Source: Lingula anatina (taxonomy: Eukaryota; Brachiopoda; Lingulata; Lingulida; Lingulidae). Taken from it: a stretch of 64,000 nucleotides of DNA. Made by a program: the position numbers and the translations under genes. Positions 25,301-43,724 of this stretch are shown here, in pieces. Each line of letters begins with the position of its first letter. Position 1 is the first letter of the stretch. The stretch lies in contig NW_019775591.1 of the NCBI RefSeq assembly GCF_001039355.2, forward strand, positions 1 through 64,000, given 5' to 3'. The notes beneath the pieces were generated by a model. The model saw only the letters and a program-made list of their open reading frames with translations, was not told the origin of the DNA and did not search any database.

Positions 25301-26950
25301 CGTCTAAATTTTGTTGGATTTTTTAAAAATCTTACACAAAACGTAGCTGAAAATCAGCAATATTTATCTTTAATTATCAGATGATATATTACCTTTTTCC
25401 ATTTCAAATGAAAGCCACCCATATTGTAAATGCAAAGTCTATGGTCCATGGACAAGGTGGCTAAAATGCACCTGTAATGTAGGAATTTATGTTAACCTTA
25501 ATTCACTTGTATTGCTGACATTTGCCATTCAAATCATTATGTTTATGTCTGTGCCTTGGTCAATGGAGTTTACTTTATTTTTGATAACAGTGGTCTAATG
25601 GGTAAAGATAGATTGTATTAATTTAAGATAAGATATATGACCTAACAGCAGGGTTCATAAAGTACATTTTAAGGGAAATAACTTACTCCTTTTAACCAAA
25701 TCAATAACCAAATGGCAAAATAAGGTATACTTTAAAAATTCCTCAGACAATATAATGTGTTACCTGCCCATGGGATCCACATCTTTGGCTGACCATCTGA
25801 CAGTCCTGCAGCCACGGTAACTGTAGGGTTGACCACTCCCAATCCCTGGACTCACTGTTCGATCCAACATTATAGGGTGTAACTCATCTGAAATATGGCA
25901 ACATTTAGGATCTGACTTGAAAAATGGCCATTATTTTTAAGTCACTAGGAAGGGATGTGTTAAGAGTGTATGTTGGTGAAGGAAACTTTGTCTAATAAGG
26001 CATTAGAACCTGTATTAATTCAGATTAAGAATATGTAAGGAAACTTACAGGAGCGGATCCAGAGCTATTTACTGACAGTCTTCCAAATTATCTTTGTTGA
26101 TTCATCCTCCAATTTTGACCGTCTTCCAACAGAAAAAAATAGATACCGTCAATGTAAACTTGAAAATCTGACCGTCTTCCAGAAGACCCAGAAGACAGCC
26201 TAAATCCGCCCCTGACTTACCTGCAGGCAGACTGTTGTAACACTTCTCTCTGTCTACATCCACATTGAACTCACAAACATCTGGAGAGGCAGGGATGAAA
26301 GCCTGTCTGGCAACAAGGGAATCAGATGCATCAAGACCACATGACAAATCCTAGCAAGTAGAAATGTGAAATTATGTAAATTTCTATACATGTACATGTG
26401 TAACTGTAAATATGTAGGAGTCCTTACAAATGAAAATGCTTTGTATGATCACCAAGGTAATTTGTATATACTGTACGACGTTTACGTACCATGGAATTTA
26501 AAAAAAAAAAATGAAAATTTTAAAATATCAACCTGTTTGGAAAATTTGAACTTTGTAAGTGTAAACAGGTGTACATAAACTTATATTAGGACATGAATTT
26601 CAACTTTTGCATAGATGATTAAAAGTACTGTACACAAAGCATCATAGTATAAAAGTGCTGAATAAAATGGATGCCACCTCAATGTCACTTTAATACAGAC
26701 AGGCAACGTGTGCAATGCCGGGTATTCCAACAACTGAGGCAATACAAAAACTAACAAGGCTTTGTCTTTGTAGCAGTACAAAGTTAAATTTACATTAAGT
26801 TAATTGTACACATTGCAGTTTGTTTCTTACCACTACATAGACCCCTCCCTCTGTGGCCACAGCAATACGGCTATCTTCTGACCATGTCAGGGCGTGGGAA
26901 CTACAAGTTTTCTGATTCCACCTCAGAGATGCAACAACATTCCCTGCCAT
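19345..26950 (-). CDS. GTF3C4: General transcription factor 3C polypeptide 4 (TFIIIC90), exon(s) missing at an N
   Basis: A subunit of TFIIIC, which binds internal promoters of tRNA-type genes and recruits TFIIIB and Pol III. The human protein is also reported to have histone acetyltransferase activity. Exons, 5' to 3': 26950-26831, 26350-26221, 25887-25764, 25471-25393, 25159-25024, 24700-24535, 24283-24198, 23820-23647, 23044-22958, 22697-22586, 22011-21905, [gap], 20990-20927, 20764-20653, 20378-20232, 20059-20006, 19829-19689, 19409-19345. The N-terminal propeller shows ALTWSEDSRIAV (human LAWSEDHRV) and GRCILATLSMDHRL. The C-terminal zinc module shows CNICGE, CGNGH, YRKCQNCRAL and SPCTFC. 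The start is the ATG at 26950; the frame is open further upstream but has no ATG. About 634 residues are visible against about 820 in human. The phases of exons 21905 and 20990 do not join, and an N lies between them, so coding sequence is missing. One intron is U12-type. Confidence 0.88.
20060..20231 (-). other. U12-type (minor spliceosome) intron in GTF3C4
   Basis: The 5' splice site reads GTATCCTTT, the U12 consensus. TTCCTTAGC, one base from the branch consensus TTCCTTRAY, lies about 12 bases before the acceptor TAATAG. With this acceptor the protein continues CGE-VINFSSAKQDSCGNGH, the same spacing as human CKE-ILPFTDRKQAVCSNGH. The later, more ordinary-looking acceptor TTTTAG would shift the frame. 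Confidence 0.8.
21358..21792. mobile_element. Pearl/Helentron-like composite repeat in a GTF3C4 intron
   Basis: Two and a bit tandem units of about 160 bp (starting near 21358, 21517 and 21679) share TTTTCCACTTATCGTGTTAT and TATATATGCTGAAAAAAG. A CGACGG microsatellite-like block (21713-21745) follows. Then comes an inverted repeat with 14-bp arms and a 2-nt loop (21763-21792), whose core is TGTACAGACACA. Core repeats, microsatellite and terminal hairpin is the layout of bivalve pearl elements. The left end is cut by the N at 21357. Confidence 0.55.
22406..22571 (+). mobile_element. MITE family M1, copy 1 (GTF3C4 intron)
   Basis: 166 bp, starting CAGGGGCCAATTTAG and ending ATCCGCCCCTG, with an internal GTCTTCTGGGTCTTCCAGAA block. 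It shares its full length with copies at 26048-26214 (inverted) and 53295-53465. The flanks TTTTA/CTTTA are a near-match 5-bp duplication. Its end lies 15 bp from the 5' splice site of the exon at 22586. Confidence 0.75.
26048..26214 (-). mobile_element. MITE family M1, copy 2, abutting a GTF3C4 splice donor
   Basis: 167 bp, the same element as 22406-22571 in the opposite orientation. ACTTA flanks both sides (26043-26047 and 26215-26219) and is a likely target-site duplication. On the gene's strand the intron begins GTAAGT (26220-26215) and the element starts at intron position 7, so insertion duplicated most of the donor motif. Confidence 0.78.
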
Positions 26951-27361
26951 TTCTTTTTCTTCATAAAAAGGCTTCTTTTTCACAACACATGCCTCAACTG
27001 AACAAGGCTTGATAGTGGAAGCAGATCAACTTTGTAATGAGATTTTGCCGCACGTTAATTTTATAACGTCTGTTAAATATGAACCTTGGTGAAAATAAAC
27101 CGTTAAACAACACTCATCTGACGTACAAAAGCAGTAAGAAAAAGTCAAAAGAAATTTAAAAAAAAACGCCTTGTAGTGAGAGACAAGTGTCTTCTGAGGC
27201 ACTTCCTTTGCAATCATGTGCATTCCGTACTTCAATTCTGAAGAGTTATATTTACCACCTTCACTTCCTGCAGAACTGCCTACCAAGAAACTCCAGAGAA
27301 ACACCCAACTTCTGGGATATTTGTGGTAACTGAAGACACAACCCGGTGTCTATTTACTAAA
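26951..27361. promoter_or_regulatory. Shared 5' spacer of GTF3C4 and VPS33B, candidate bidirectional promoter
   Basis: The two start codons are head-to-head and 411 bp apart, leaving little room for separate promoters. I see no clear TATA box. Regulatory elements inside cannot be assigned by eye. Confidence 0.5.
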
Positions 27362-30300
27362 ATGGCAGCATCGTCTGAACAGGCACCGGATTTACCCAAC
27401 GTGTATCTTCTCCGACATGTTGCTAAAGATATGTTGGTTCATCTGCTGGAATCGGTAAGCAAGTAGCCAAGTTAAAAGTAACTACATAATTTATAGTACT
27501 AATTCAGGGCTGTTTACTGGTAATATCTGGGGCATTAAAGCCAGAGATAATCATCTGGGTATCTCAACAAAACTGAACCGTTCTCTATAGAAGAGAGAAA
27601 CAAGTGTAACTCATATTTACATGTATATTTTTATTTGTATAATTGTTATTATTATTATTTTTTTTTTTGGGGGGGGGGGGGGAGGGGGGCATCTATATCT
27701 AATGTACAGTGTACCTGTAAAAGGGAGGCGTGACAATTTATATTTCCTTTAAGTGTTAGTATCATCCTTCATACCAAAATTTTGTTATGTATCCAGTTTA
27801 ATTTGCCACAATCTCTTCGCCACAGTATGTTGTGTATGTATGTGTTGATATTTTAGGTACAAGGGAAGAAAGATCTGGTGCTGGGACCAAACCTGATGCG
27901 GCCTTTAGATCGTATAGCAGGGGCCAAGCTGTTAAGGGTAATCTTGATGCACTGCTTCATTCCTTGAAACCATGCAGTTGCTAAAATTTACAGTATGATT
28001 TAACTGAAAAGGTATAAAAATGGCATTTGTCTATTCTGCCTAGTGAATGAAATAAGTATAAATTGAATAAGATAAAAATAAAGAAAAACCAAAAATAAAC
28101 ACCGTGCCTTTTTAAGTCATGACTTTTTATAATTGAAAATTATTTACATTTCTTTTATTTAAGGANGTATGATTTAACTGAAATGGTATAAAAATGGCAT
28201 TTGTCTATTCTGCCTAGTGAATGAAATAAGTATAAATTGAATAAGATAAAAATAAAAAAAAACCAAAAATAAACACCATGCCTTTTTAAGTCATGACTTG
28301 TTATAATTGAAAATTATTTACATTTCTTTTATTTAAGGAACACGGTGTAGACAAAATATTCAAACTTGAAGCTAACATGGATATTAAGGGCTGTGACCAG
28401 TGAGTGTTGTACATTTTATGTTTACATTTATGTTTACAAAATACCAAGGGTTATTTACATGTACTTTAGCTTAAAATATGAATAAACAAAAATTACATGT
28501 AAAAGATTTTTCAGTGGTTTCTGATTATTTTTTTTGAAGAATTTTGTTTTGGCTAAAATGTTTTATCAGTTTGGTCAAATTTGATTTGACAGAGCTCAGA
28601 TATTAGTTACTCCTATTGTTATAATTATTTAAACAGTTATTTTTGCAAGCGTAAGCACTACAATACCGGTATATGTAAAGTAGTTTCTCTGTTTTAATGA
28701 ATAATTTTTTCCAGACGCATATATCTAGTACACCCAACCATGTTTAATGTGAAGCTTATTGCTGATCAAGTAAATCAAGAAAAAACAAAAGCACAACAGG
28801 GACTCAGAAAAAAATTAGTGTGCAAAATCATTTTCACACCTAGAAAAGTGAGTTGAACATCATAAAATTCAAATAACATCTCTAAATTTTAAGCAATAAA
28901 AAGGGCATCAATTAAAATATTTATTTAGGAAAAACATTTTGTTGCTTTGTTTATTCATTTAGTTAAGTTGACATTGGGAGCTTATTGAAGGGCACCGCAT
29001 TTGAGAATAAGCATTTGAGAATAAGTATTTTCCCAATGACAGAATTCTCTAAGATTTCTGAATATATGTTTTTCACTTTTCCAGCTGCATGTGTGTGACA
29101 AGGTACTGGAAGAGGAAGGAGTGTTTGGAGACGTAGTTACAGATGAGTTTAAACTGGACCTTATCCCAATAGACCAGGACATCTTATCCCTGGAATTACC
29201 AGAGTATTTTAGAGACTTTTTCCTGGTGAGTTTGTTCATTAGTATGTGCATAATAGCTAGGGGTCATTATTTTTTTTAGAGAAATTGCTATGTCTGATAT
29301 TGAGTAGTCCATCAGCATTATTAAATGAATTTAATAATGATATTAAAAAGGCAATTCAATATTTAATGATGTTGAAAGTTTTCTGCCTCACACACCAACC
29401 TCCCCCTCCCACACTCCCTTTTACCTTAATTTTACCTACATTATATAGTACTAATATGGATCTTTTGTAATTGATAACAGGAAGAAAGTCAAATGTGGCA
29501 GCACACAGTGGCATCTTCATTAAATGGAATTCAGCAGCTGTTTGGACCTATTCCGTGTTTTTATGCCTTGGGTAAAGGGGCTAAGGTGAGGATGGAATAT
29601 GCATATTTATAAACAATTTAGTAGCTATGGGTTACAAAAACCTGGGCAAGAGTTTTGCTGTAATTAAGAATATTAAGTATCTTTTCACTTTTCTCTTTTA
29701 TATCAGGCCAGACAAGTTCTCTGTTAGGTTAGGAAAGTAGAGATACTCTAGAGAAAAAAAATATTTGATTATAATTATAATTCCTTGATTATAATTCATT
29801 TCATGTTTGCTTGTTATATTTAAAATTTATATTTATTATATATGTATTGCTACACACACATCTTGTGTCATTTTAGATGGTGCAGCAGATGTTTGAGAAG
29901 ATGCCGTCATATGGTTTAGGACATTGGTCAAAGTCTATTACTGGCATGGAGTCTGAGATTGGACATGTTTTCTTGATAGACAGAAGTTAGTTTCATATTT
30001 TTTCATTTTCTAAATAATTGCAAGTGTGATGTTACTTTTTTAATATATTGTCATTAGTGTGCAGAACAAATGTGCAGATCTTTTTATGTTGTGATTTAAT
30101 TTTACATCAGCAACATGATCATAGTTACACGTAATGATTACTGATCTAAAAGTTGTTCTTGAACACAAATAAAGTAAGGATGTAAGGGAATGGATGTTCA
30201 TGAAGTCCATCTTACTCATATGTAAATTATCATTATTATTGTTTTTATTAATATAAGTTGATGCATAAACAAACAATTACATGTAGGCGTTTGGATGAAG

Positions 30301-30879
30301 TTGTGACATATTGAACAAACTACATTAAAAACTTAACACATGATTTCAGGTGTGGATTATGTGACTCCGCTGTGTTCACAGGTGACATATGAGGGTTTGT
30401 TAGATGAAGTATTTGGTATACAGAGTGGTAGGTATTACTTGACTTTGGGCTTGAGAAATGCAGTGAAATGGTTTAAACAGAATCCATTACATGATAAGGA
30501 AATATAAAAAGGAAAAAAGTGATAATGACTAGTGTCTGTGTGAGTTTGTTCATGACATTATAAAAAAACTTTTCAACTTGTGCAATATCTTTGCACAATC
30601 TGGTATTAAAGGTACACATTATTATCTACCATCCTCATATTTCAGGATTTTCAATTTGCCATTGCTTTATTCCTAAAATTGCATTAATTGAAAACTTATT
30701 TCCTGTGCATTTGCAAGCTTTGCTGTGTATTTGCATTTTTAACACTTTTGTAATGAACAGTTTCTGTTCTGCTTCTCAGGTTGTATAGAGTTTGGACATG
30801 AGGTATCTGGTAGAGACCAGCCAGTGAAGTTAATGCTGACCAGCCAGGACGAGGTCAGTAATGGGTTTTTCATTTATTT

Positions 30880-30928
<49 letters not shown>

Positions 30929-32232
30929 CATTCGTATATTTAATACATAGATTGTTGTAGGTGAAATGGAGAACTTGGATATCATGTAAATTATTGTAAT
31001 GAAATATTTACTTTCGTGAATTTCGACATGTATTTTCTTTATTTTCTCTTTCGTTGTGGTGATTCTTAAATGGTGTTTGGTATTGTCCTTTTTATAGAAT
31101 ATGAACTGATATGGGTTACCTGTTCCGTTTTGATGTATTTTATAAACTGTACATTTTATTTCTCTTTCATCATGCTAGTTTGTACCAAAAAGGAGGGTTT
31201 CAATTTTGTATATTCTTTTTAATGGAAGATCATTTTTATATAAGAATACACGTCTTTACTACAATTTCTTATATTTATTAACAGATTTTTGAAGAGATCA
31301 GAAATAGACATTTTACCAATGTGTTTAGTTTCTTGAGTGGAAAAGCAAAGGAGGTGCAATCTGGTTATGATGTGAGTAAATTTGTTTTTGTTTTACTCTT
31401 TAAAGACATTTGAAAAATCCAAATAAGCAGAGATGAGTAACCTTGCCAACACTCACATAGATTAAAATTGTATTTCTGTTGAAGATTAATTGTTGCTTGA
31501 TTTGATATCTGCTTTTATCTAAGCTTGCTGTATTTTTAGTAGAAATCTGGTGAATGAAAGTGGTGCACACTTCACAAATTATTTTTTTGTATGAAGTAAG
31601 GTTAAGTAATGAAAATGACTTGAATTCCAGAAAAGACACCAGTTAGAATCGGTGCGTGACATGAAGGATTTTGTCGCAAATGACTTGAAGGATCTTAAAC
31701 AGCAGCATAAATCTTTGGCTCTGTGTAAGTATGTACCCAGCACACATCCATATGCATTACTTAATAATTGACATATATTGAAATTATAAAGTATTTTAGA
31801 AAAGGGCACATCATTTGCCTGATTTGATAGAAAGTGTAGATGTGGTCCTGATCTTGGAATTCCAAGAATTCTCATAAATATTAGGTATGGATCTGTAAAT
31901 GATACTCTCCTAACACTTTCTACTTGTAATTAGTAAAAAAGTTACTATGACAGGGCACATTTTCCTCTCATTTCAGTTATTGGTGCCAGTGAGGTGATCA
32001 TGAGCAGGAAGACTAAAGGGATTGATTTTGAAGAACTTCTGAGAGTAGAATACAGTAAGCACTCCTCTTAGTAAGGTCTTATATAAATATAATGATTTGC
32101 CAAAATGATTTTCATTTTACAGTAAGTATGACTAGGGGTTCCAGCACTTTAAAAATTTAACTGGATGATTGGAGTATTTGGTCCCAACTCAGCATACTCA
32201 GTTAATTTTATTACTGATCAAGGTAATAATTG

Positions 32233-32277
<45 letters not shown>

Positions 32278-35117
32278 GATTAATCTATACTGAATTAAGT
32301 TTTTTCCTTAAGATAGAGCATTATAATTTTGTTTCTTGCTGCAATATAAAATGTTTTTTGTTTTTTCTTTTACAGATATGTTGGAAGGAGTCAGTAGAAC
32401 AGAGAGTATAAATTATATTGAAGAAAGACTCAACAGACAGGTGAAATTAACTTGTGATGGTTTACAAATTTTAACATTTAATTGTCATATGTGATGAACT
32501 TAGAAAATGCTGTGAATTTTCAAATTATTAATTTTAAGCTCAAATGAGAAATAAAATGAAAGAATGGATGCCTTTATGGGCTGTTAACATTGATTTTTTT
32601 CAAATTTTTGATAATTCTAGTTTAATTGTCTGCAAACATTAAGGCTGCTCTGTTTACTGTCACTCACACAAGATGGAATCCCTCCCAAAGAATACAAGTC
32701 ACTGAAAACTCAGTTTCTTCATGTAAGTATATAGCAGGTCTTTACTATTTCAATTTTATTTTCTATGTATCAGATGTTTTATATATTTTGTAGCTGGTTG
32801 CAGATCTCATGTTTTTAAATGCTTGCAGAACTTGTTCTATGTCTCTGTATTTCTTGTCCCAATAACTATATTCCTAACATAAAAGAGTATAATATGTAAA
32901 TTAAAAACGGTTTTCAAAATCTTAATTGTATTGCAAGCGTGAAAATATATTCAAGTGAACAAACCTGAATGTAAGATGTGCAAATTTATTTACAGGCTGA
33001 AGGGTATGACTGGATGCTCACATTTCATAATCTGAAAAAACTTGGATTGCTGAAAGAACAGGCGGACCAACACAGCTACAAGTCAATAGGGGGCAGTAAG
33101 GGAGGCAAGGGGGCCAAGATGGCCGTGCCAAGCTTTGGGTCACTGACATGGAAGAGCTCATTTCAGACAGCATCAAAAAGTTTAAAACTGGTCAGTTGAT
33201 TGGGGTTGGCTGATTAAGGGTATTCTGGGTACTCTGTACAAAACAGAATTTACTAGAAAATGATTTTATAATAAAATGAATAATTTGTGTATTGTGTTTG
33301 AATTGACTTATATGATATATGATATGATACAATAGGATAATTTAAACCTGTAATACCAGCTCCTGCTTGGACTTTCGAGTTGTTTACTTATTCATAGACT
33401 GAACAGTGGTCTCTTGAATTAATGTTTATGATGTACTAAGTTAACTGTGGTAGTCTGCAGATGCTAAGCCTTACAGCGTTTAAATAATATTTTACTATAT
33501 AGCTCTGATAGCTCTGTGAGCATGATTTTTTTTTTTGGTTATTCAGATATTTATTGATAATTTTTTTTAAATTTAGATTCCTAAAGATACAGAAAACCTG
33601 GACCTGCGGTTCCCCACTGATATGTCTTATGTGTTTGGAGGTGCTTACACACCTCTTAGTTGTAAACTAGTGGAGCAGGTAATGTTATATGTTAAAAAAA
33701 AAAAGAACACCACACACAGTTGGAAATGTGTAAACAATATCAAATGAAAGACAATTGCATCAGATAATTGTTGTGTGATATATTTTAATTAAAGAAAATG
33801 AATAATATCTAGGATAAAGAAAATACATTCAAATTCAAGTAATTTTTAAATAATACAGGATCTATGAAATTTAAATTTCTCAGAATACTAAGTATTCACT
33901 GACTCAACAAAATTTAACTTTAAGTTAAAATATTAAATATAAAATATTAAAATACTACTACAAATTATTGACCAAACATTTGCTAGTTTTGGCAGGCTTT
34001 TTGAGTATTACTTTTTTATACTACCTATGCTCTTGTTCCAGATTCTGAACAAGTGCAGCTTTGAGGATGTTGATCCCGTACTCAAGACACTGTCCATACC
34101 ACGCTTCAGTATGATGCCAGCTTCTGCAAGGTTTAAAGGTAACCGATTTGTGTGTTTGTGTATGTAAAATGTTGTATGGTGTTGGTTTAAAGGGCAATCA
34201 TTAAAAAACACTTAGATTAATGCTAGGGGCTGGTTTCACAAAAAAAAAAAAAAAAAAAAAAAAATTAAATTGGACAAAAAATCCATAGGAATTGACTTAA
34301 ATAAAGAATTGTCTGAAACATTAGAAATGTTTTTTTTTTCTGGTTATAAAACTGGCACAATATTTTTTAAAATTAAAGCACTGATTTATAAAAGTTAAAA
34401 TAAGGTTAATTCAGTAGGAAAATGTGCACTCACGTCTCACAAATTTTAAGGTGTCAGTAGATTAAATTAAAGTTAAGCAGTTAAATTTAAAATATATGTA
34501 TTTTTAGTATTTCATTTTCATGCTCATCATCATTTTTATAATTATATTGTTGTGACCGTTTTCTTAGTCCATAATAACTCCCTATTTCTTGCTGTTGATA
34601 CACCATCAGTATTGAAAATACACTAAACTCAGACTCTGATTTGATCATTTATTTGATTCAGCTGACCCAAACAAATACCTTCGAGTAGTTCTTGTCTACT
34701 TTCTGGGAGGATGTACATATTCAGAGATCACAGCTCTTCGTTTTCTTGGCAAAGTCAAAGGTGGGTACAAAAAAACATTGGCTTTTAAGGCAATCTTCTA
34801 CATTCATGTGGTCGTTTACCGATAAAACAGGGTATAAAAATATGGCTATAGGTTGTTTTATGCCCAATGATTTCACACAGAAAGCAAGTTAATCGGTGTC
34901 AGCATGAATTTAGTCCTTCCAACCCTTGTGCCTGCTGCATGATTTAGAATACAACAGTAAATCAAAATAAGTGGCTCACGAGTGAATAACGAATAAGGAA
35001 AAAATTGCTTGCAATATTTGACTTTTTTTTTCAGGTTACAAATTTATAATTGCCACCACTTCCATAATCACAGGAGCAAGGTTGTTAGACCAAGTGACTG
35101 AAGTAACTCCCAAGTGA
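27362..35117 (+). CDS. VPS33B: VPS33B, Sec1/Munc18-family vesicle trafficking protein
   Basis: A Sec1/Munc18 protein that in animals partners VIPAS39 in late-endosome/lysosome and lysosome-related organelle trafficking. Nineteen exons: 27362-27454, 27857-27937, 28338-28399, 28715-28847, 29085-29225, 29481-29585, 29877-29985, 30350-30427, 30780-30853, 31285-31371, 31631-31724, 31977-32054, 32376-32440, 32621-32722, 32996-33190, 33577-33678, 34042-34138, 34662-34760, 35035-35117. All phases agree and give 625 residues (human 617). Diagnostic stretches are [11 protein letters not shown] (residues ~45-55), [22 protein letters not shown], the SM-family [20 protein letters not shown] (~235-255), GGAYTPLSC and [17 protein letters not shown] near the C-terminus. 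These match VPS33B and not VPS33A. AATAAA at 35419. Intron 2 contains a false duplication around the N at 28166. Confidence 0.95.
27993..28339 (+). repeat. 173-bp direct duplication around an N
   Basis: 27993-28165 and 28167-28339 are the same 173 bp with about four substitutions, separated only by an N at 28166. Both copies end in the polypyrimidine tract and acceptor TTTAAG|GA of VPS33B exon 3; only the second continues into the exon. This is typical of two haplotype contig ends placed side by side. Confidence 0.85.
30881..30927. repeat. TAA microsatellite
   Basis: About 15 uninterrupted TAA/AAT units in VPS33B intron 9. A second tract of about 13 units lies at 32236-32276 in intron 12. 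Confidence 0.9.
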
Positions 35118-35891
35118 AACCAATTCATTCCAGTTCAACCTGATGTGCAATATTTAGTGAGGTTGCCAACAACTTATTTTTTTACAAATGTGAGTCTAAT
35201 ATTTTACATGTTATTGGCAGTAGTATAACAACCAAAAACAATTAGGAAACGACAAGTAACAGAGCACAGAATGTGTTTATGTAGCCAAGTTGGTTACGGT
35301 ACCTTGAGCAAAAGAACAAAATTAAAAAAGGACATTTCTACTCATTAAAATCGGCTTTAAAAAATCTAACTGAGCTACAGGGGTGTATGATCAAATGTTA
35401 GACACCATGTATGGATGGAATAAAGATTTAGACACACCCATGTCCAAGGGATCCACAGTTCCCACAAGCCTTCTGTGTAGACAACTTCATTGTCCTCTCA
35501 TGCTTTAACATATTCATAGAAAGAATGGTATCAAAAGTATGATCAAACAAAAAAGCTTGCATCAGATGAAAAAGTCTCTTTAATGCTTTGATGGTGTTTG
35601 TCACACAAATAAATTGCTTATCAGCTGCTTGTTAAGCAGTCACTTCACTTATCATTACGCATGAATGCATAATTTTATACCTTCTGATATACAGTGTTGA
35701 AGTTTTTGTATAGCTCAATGAGGTATGGCCAGGCCATATCATAACAATAGTTGCCAGATTAAGATATGATTTTAGCATCCACTGCTGTAGTCGTTTTACT
35801 CATTATAAAATGTGGATAACTGGTTTTTGTTATTAAATGTAAGCATATTTGCACTTTTCCAGAGTGAAGATTGCACTTGAAGAAAATTATT
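35118..35891. other. Tail-to-tail spacer between VPS33B and MSH3
   Basis: Contains the 3' UTRs of both genes. AATAAA at 35419-35424 fits VPS33B. No other gene seen. Confidence 0.5.
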
Positions 35892-42776
<6,885 letters not shown>

Positions 42777-43724
42777 TTTGCTGCCAGTGGAGGGCAACTC
42801 ACGCGCATCAGGGATAGTTTTGCATTTACTTCAGCATCCAGAACGTGATCGTGTTTCGCGCCATTTGCACTACGGCATTGTGGGAAAACATATTTGTTGA
42901 TTGGATCTGGGGAAGATCGTCAAGGTAAGGAAACGCTTCATGCATGTGTATCTATATTAAATGAAATCTAAAACAGAACCCAAGTATTGGTTATGAAGTC
43001 CTTATGAACAGCTGAAAACAGCCACATCTAATCACGCTTAGAATTTTATTATCTTTTGTTATGTGAAGATTGTCTCGATCTGTCAATGCGTTAACTCCGC
43101 AATGAATTGATTTTTTTCTAAATCGCAAATCTTATGTACAAGTATTCATTCTTATGTACGGGGAAGGTGCCCTATGACTTTGTATTTAATATACATATTC
43201 ATCTAAGAAGGAAAAGCTTGTCGAATAAATAACGTGCCGGTACCGGTGCATTTGTATACTAGCATACTGTTTGGGGGTAGTCGGCTCATGCCTTAGTTAA
43301 ACTACCTCAGATCAAAATAACACGATCCAAAGCTGGGCCCCTGGGTACGTGTGTTTTGACAGCGCCCCTAGTTAAGAGCTGTGAGCTTGTTAGTGGGACG
43401 CTCGGGGTTGAGATTTAATGCTCAAGATCCCTTAGTTTTCCTTCGTTACGTATGTGTGAGGGAGTGATTTGATATATCAGATTAAGGCTATATCTGATGG
43501 AGAGTGTGTGCGTAGCTGTGTACAGCGTACTGCATGAGGCGTCTCACCTCAGCGTGGTGTAGAGAGAGGCGTCTCACCTCTGTATGGAAGTGACCAAAGA
43601 AAGGTTGTACGGGTCGTACAGCCTGGAAGGGGGGGGGGGTTGGACTGGTTGCAGTATAATAGTCTTGATGCTGTGTTCATATATTTATTACACTGACAGT
43701 AGGCGAGGTACCAGTGTAGTGACC
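42777..43724. promoter_or_regulatory. Shared 5' spacer of MSH3 and KIAA0825
   Basis: The head-to-head starts are 948 bp apart. It holds both 5' UTRs. GAGGCGTCTCACCTC occurs twice (43536-43550 and 43566-43580). A G run lies near 43631. No TATA box is obvious at either end. Confidence 0.45.

Noticed and set aside
32169-32411. 80-residue frame with a run of asparagines
   Set aside because: AAT microsatellite in a VPS33B intron.
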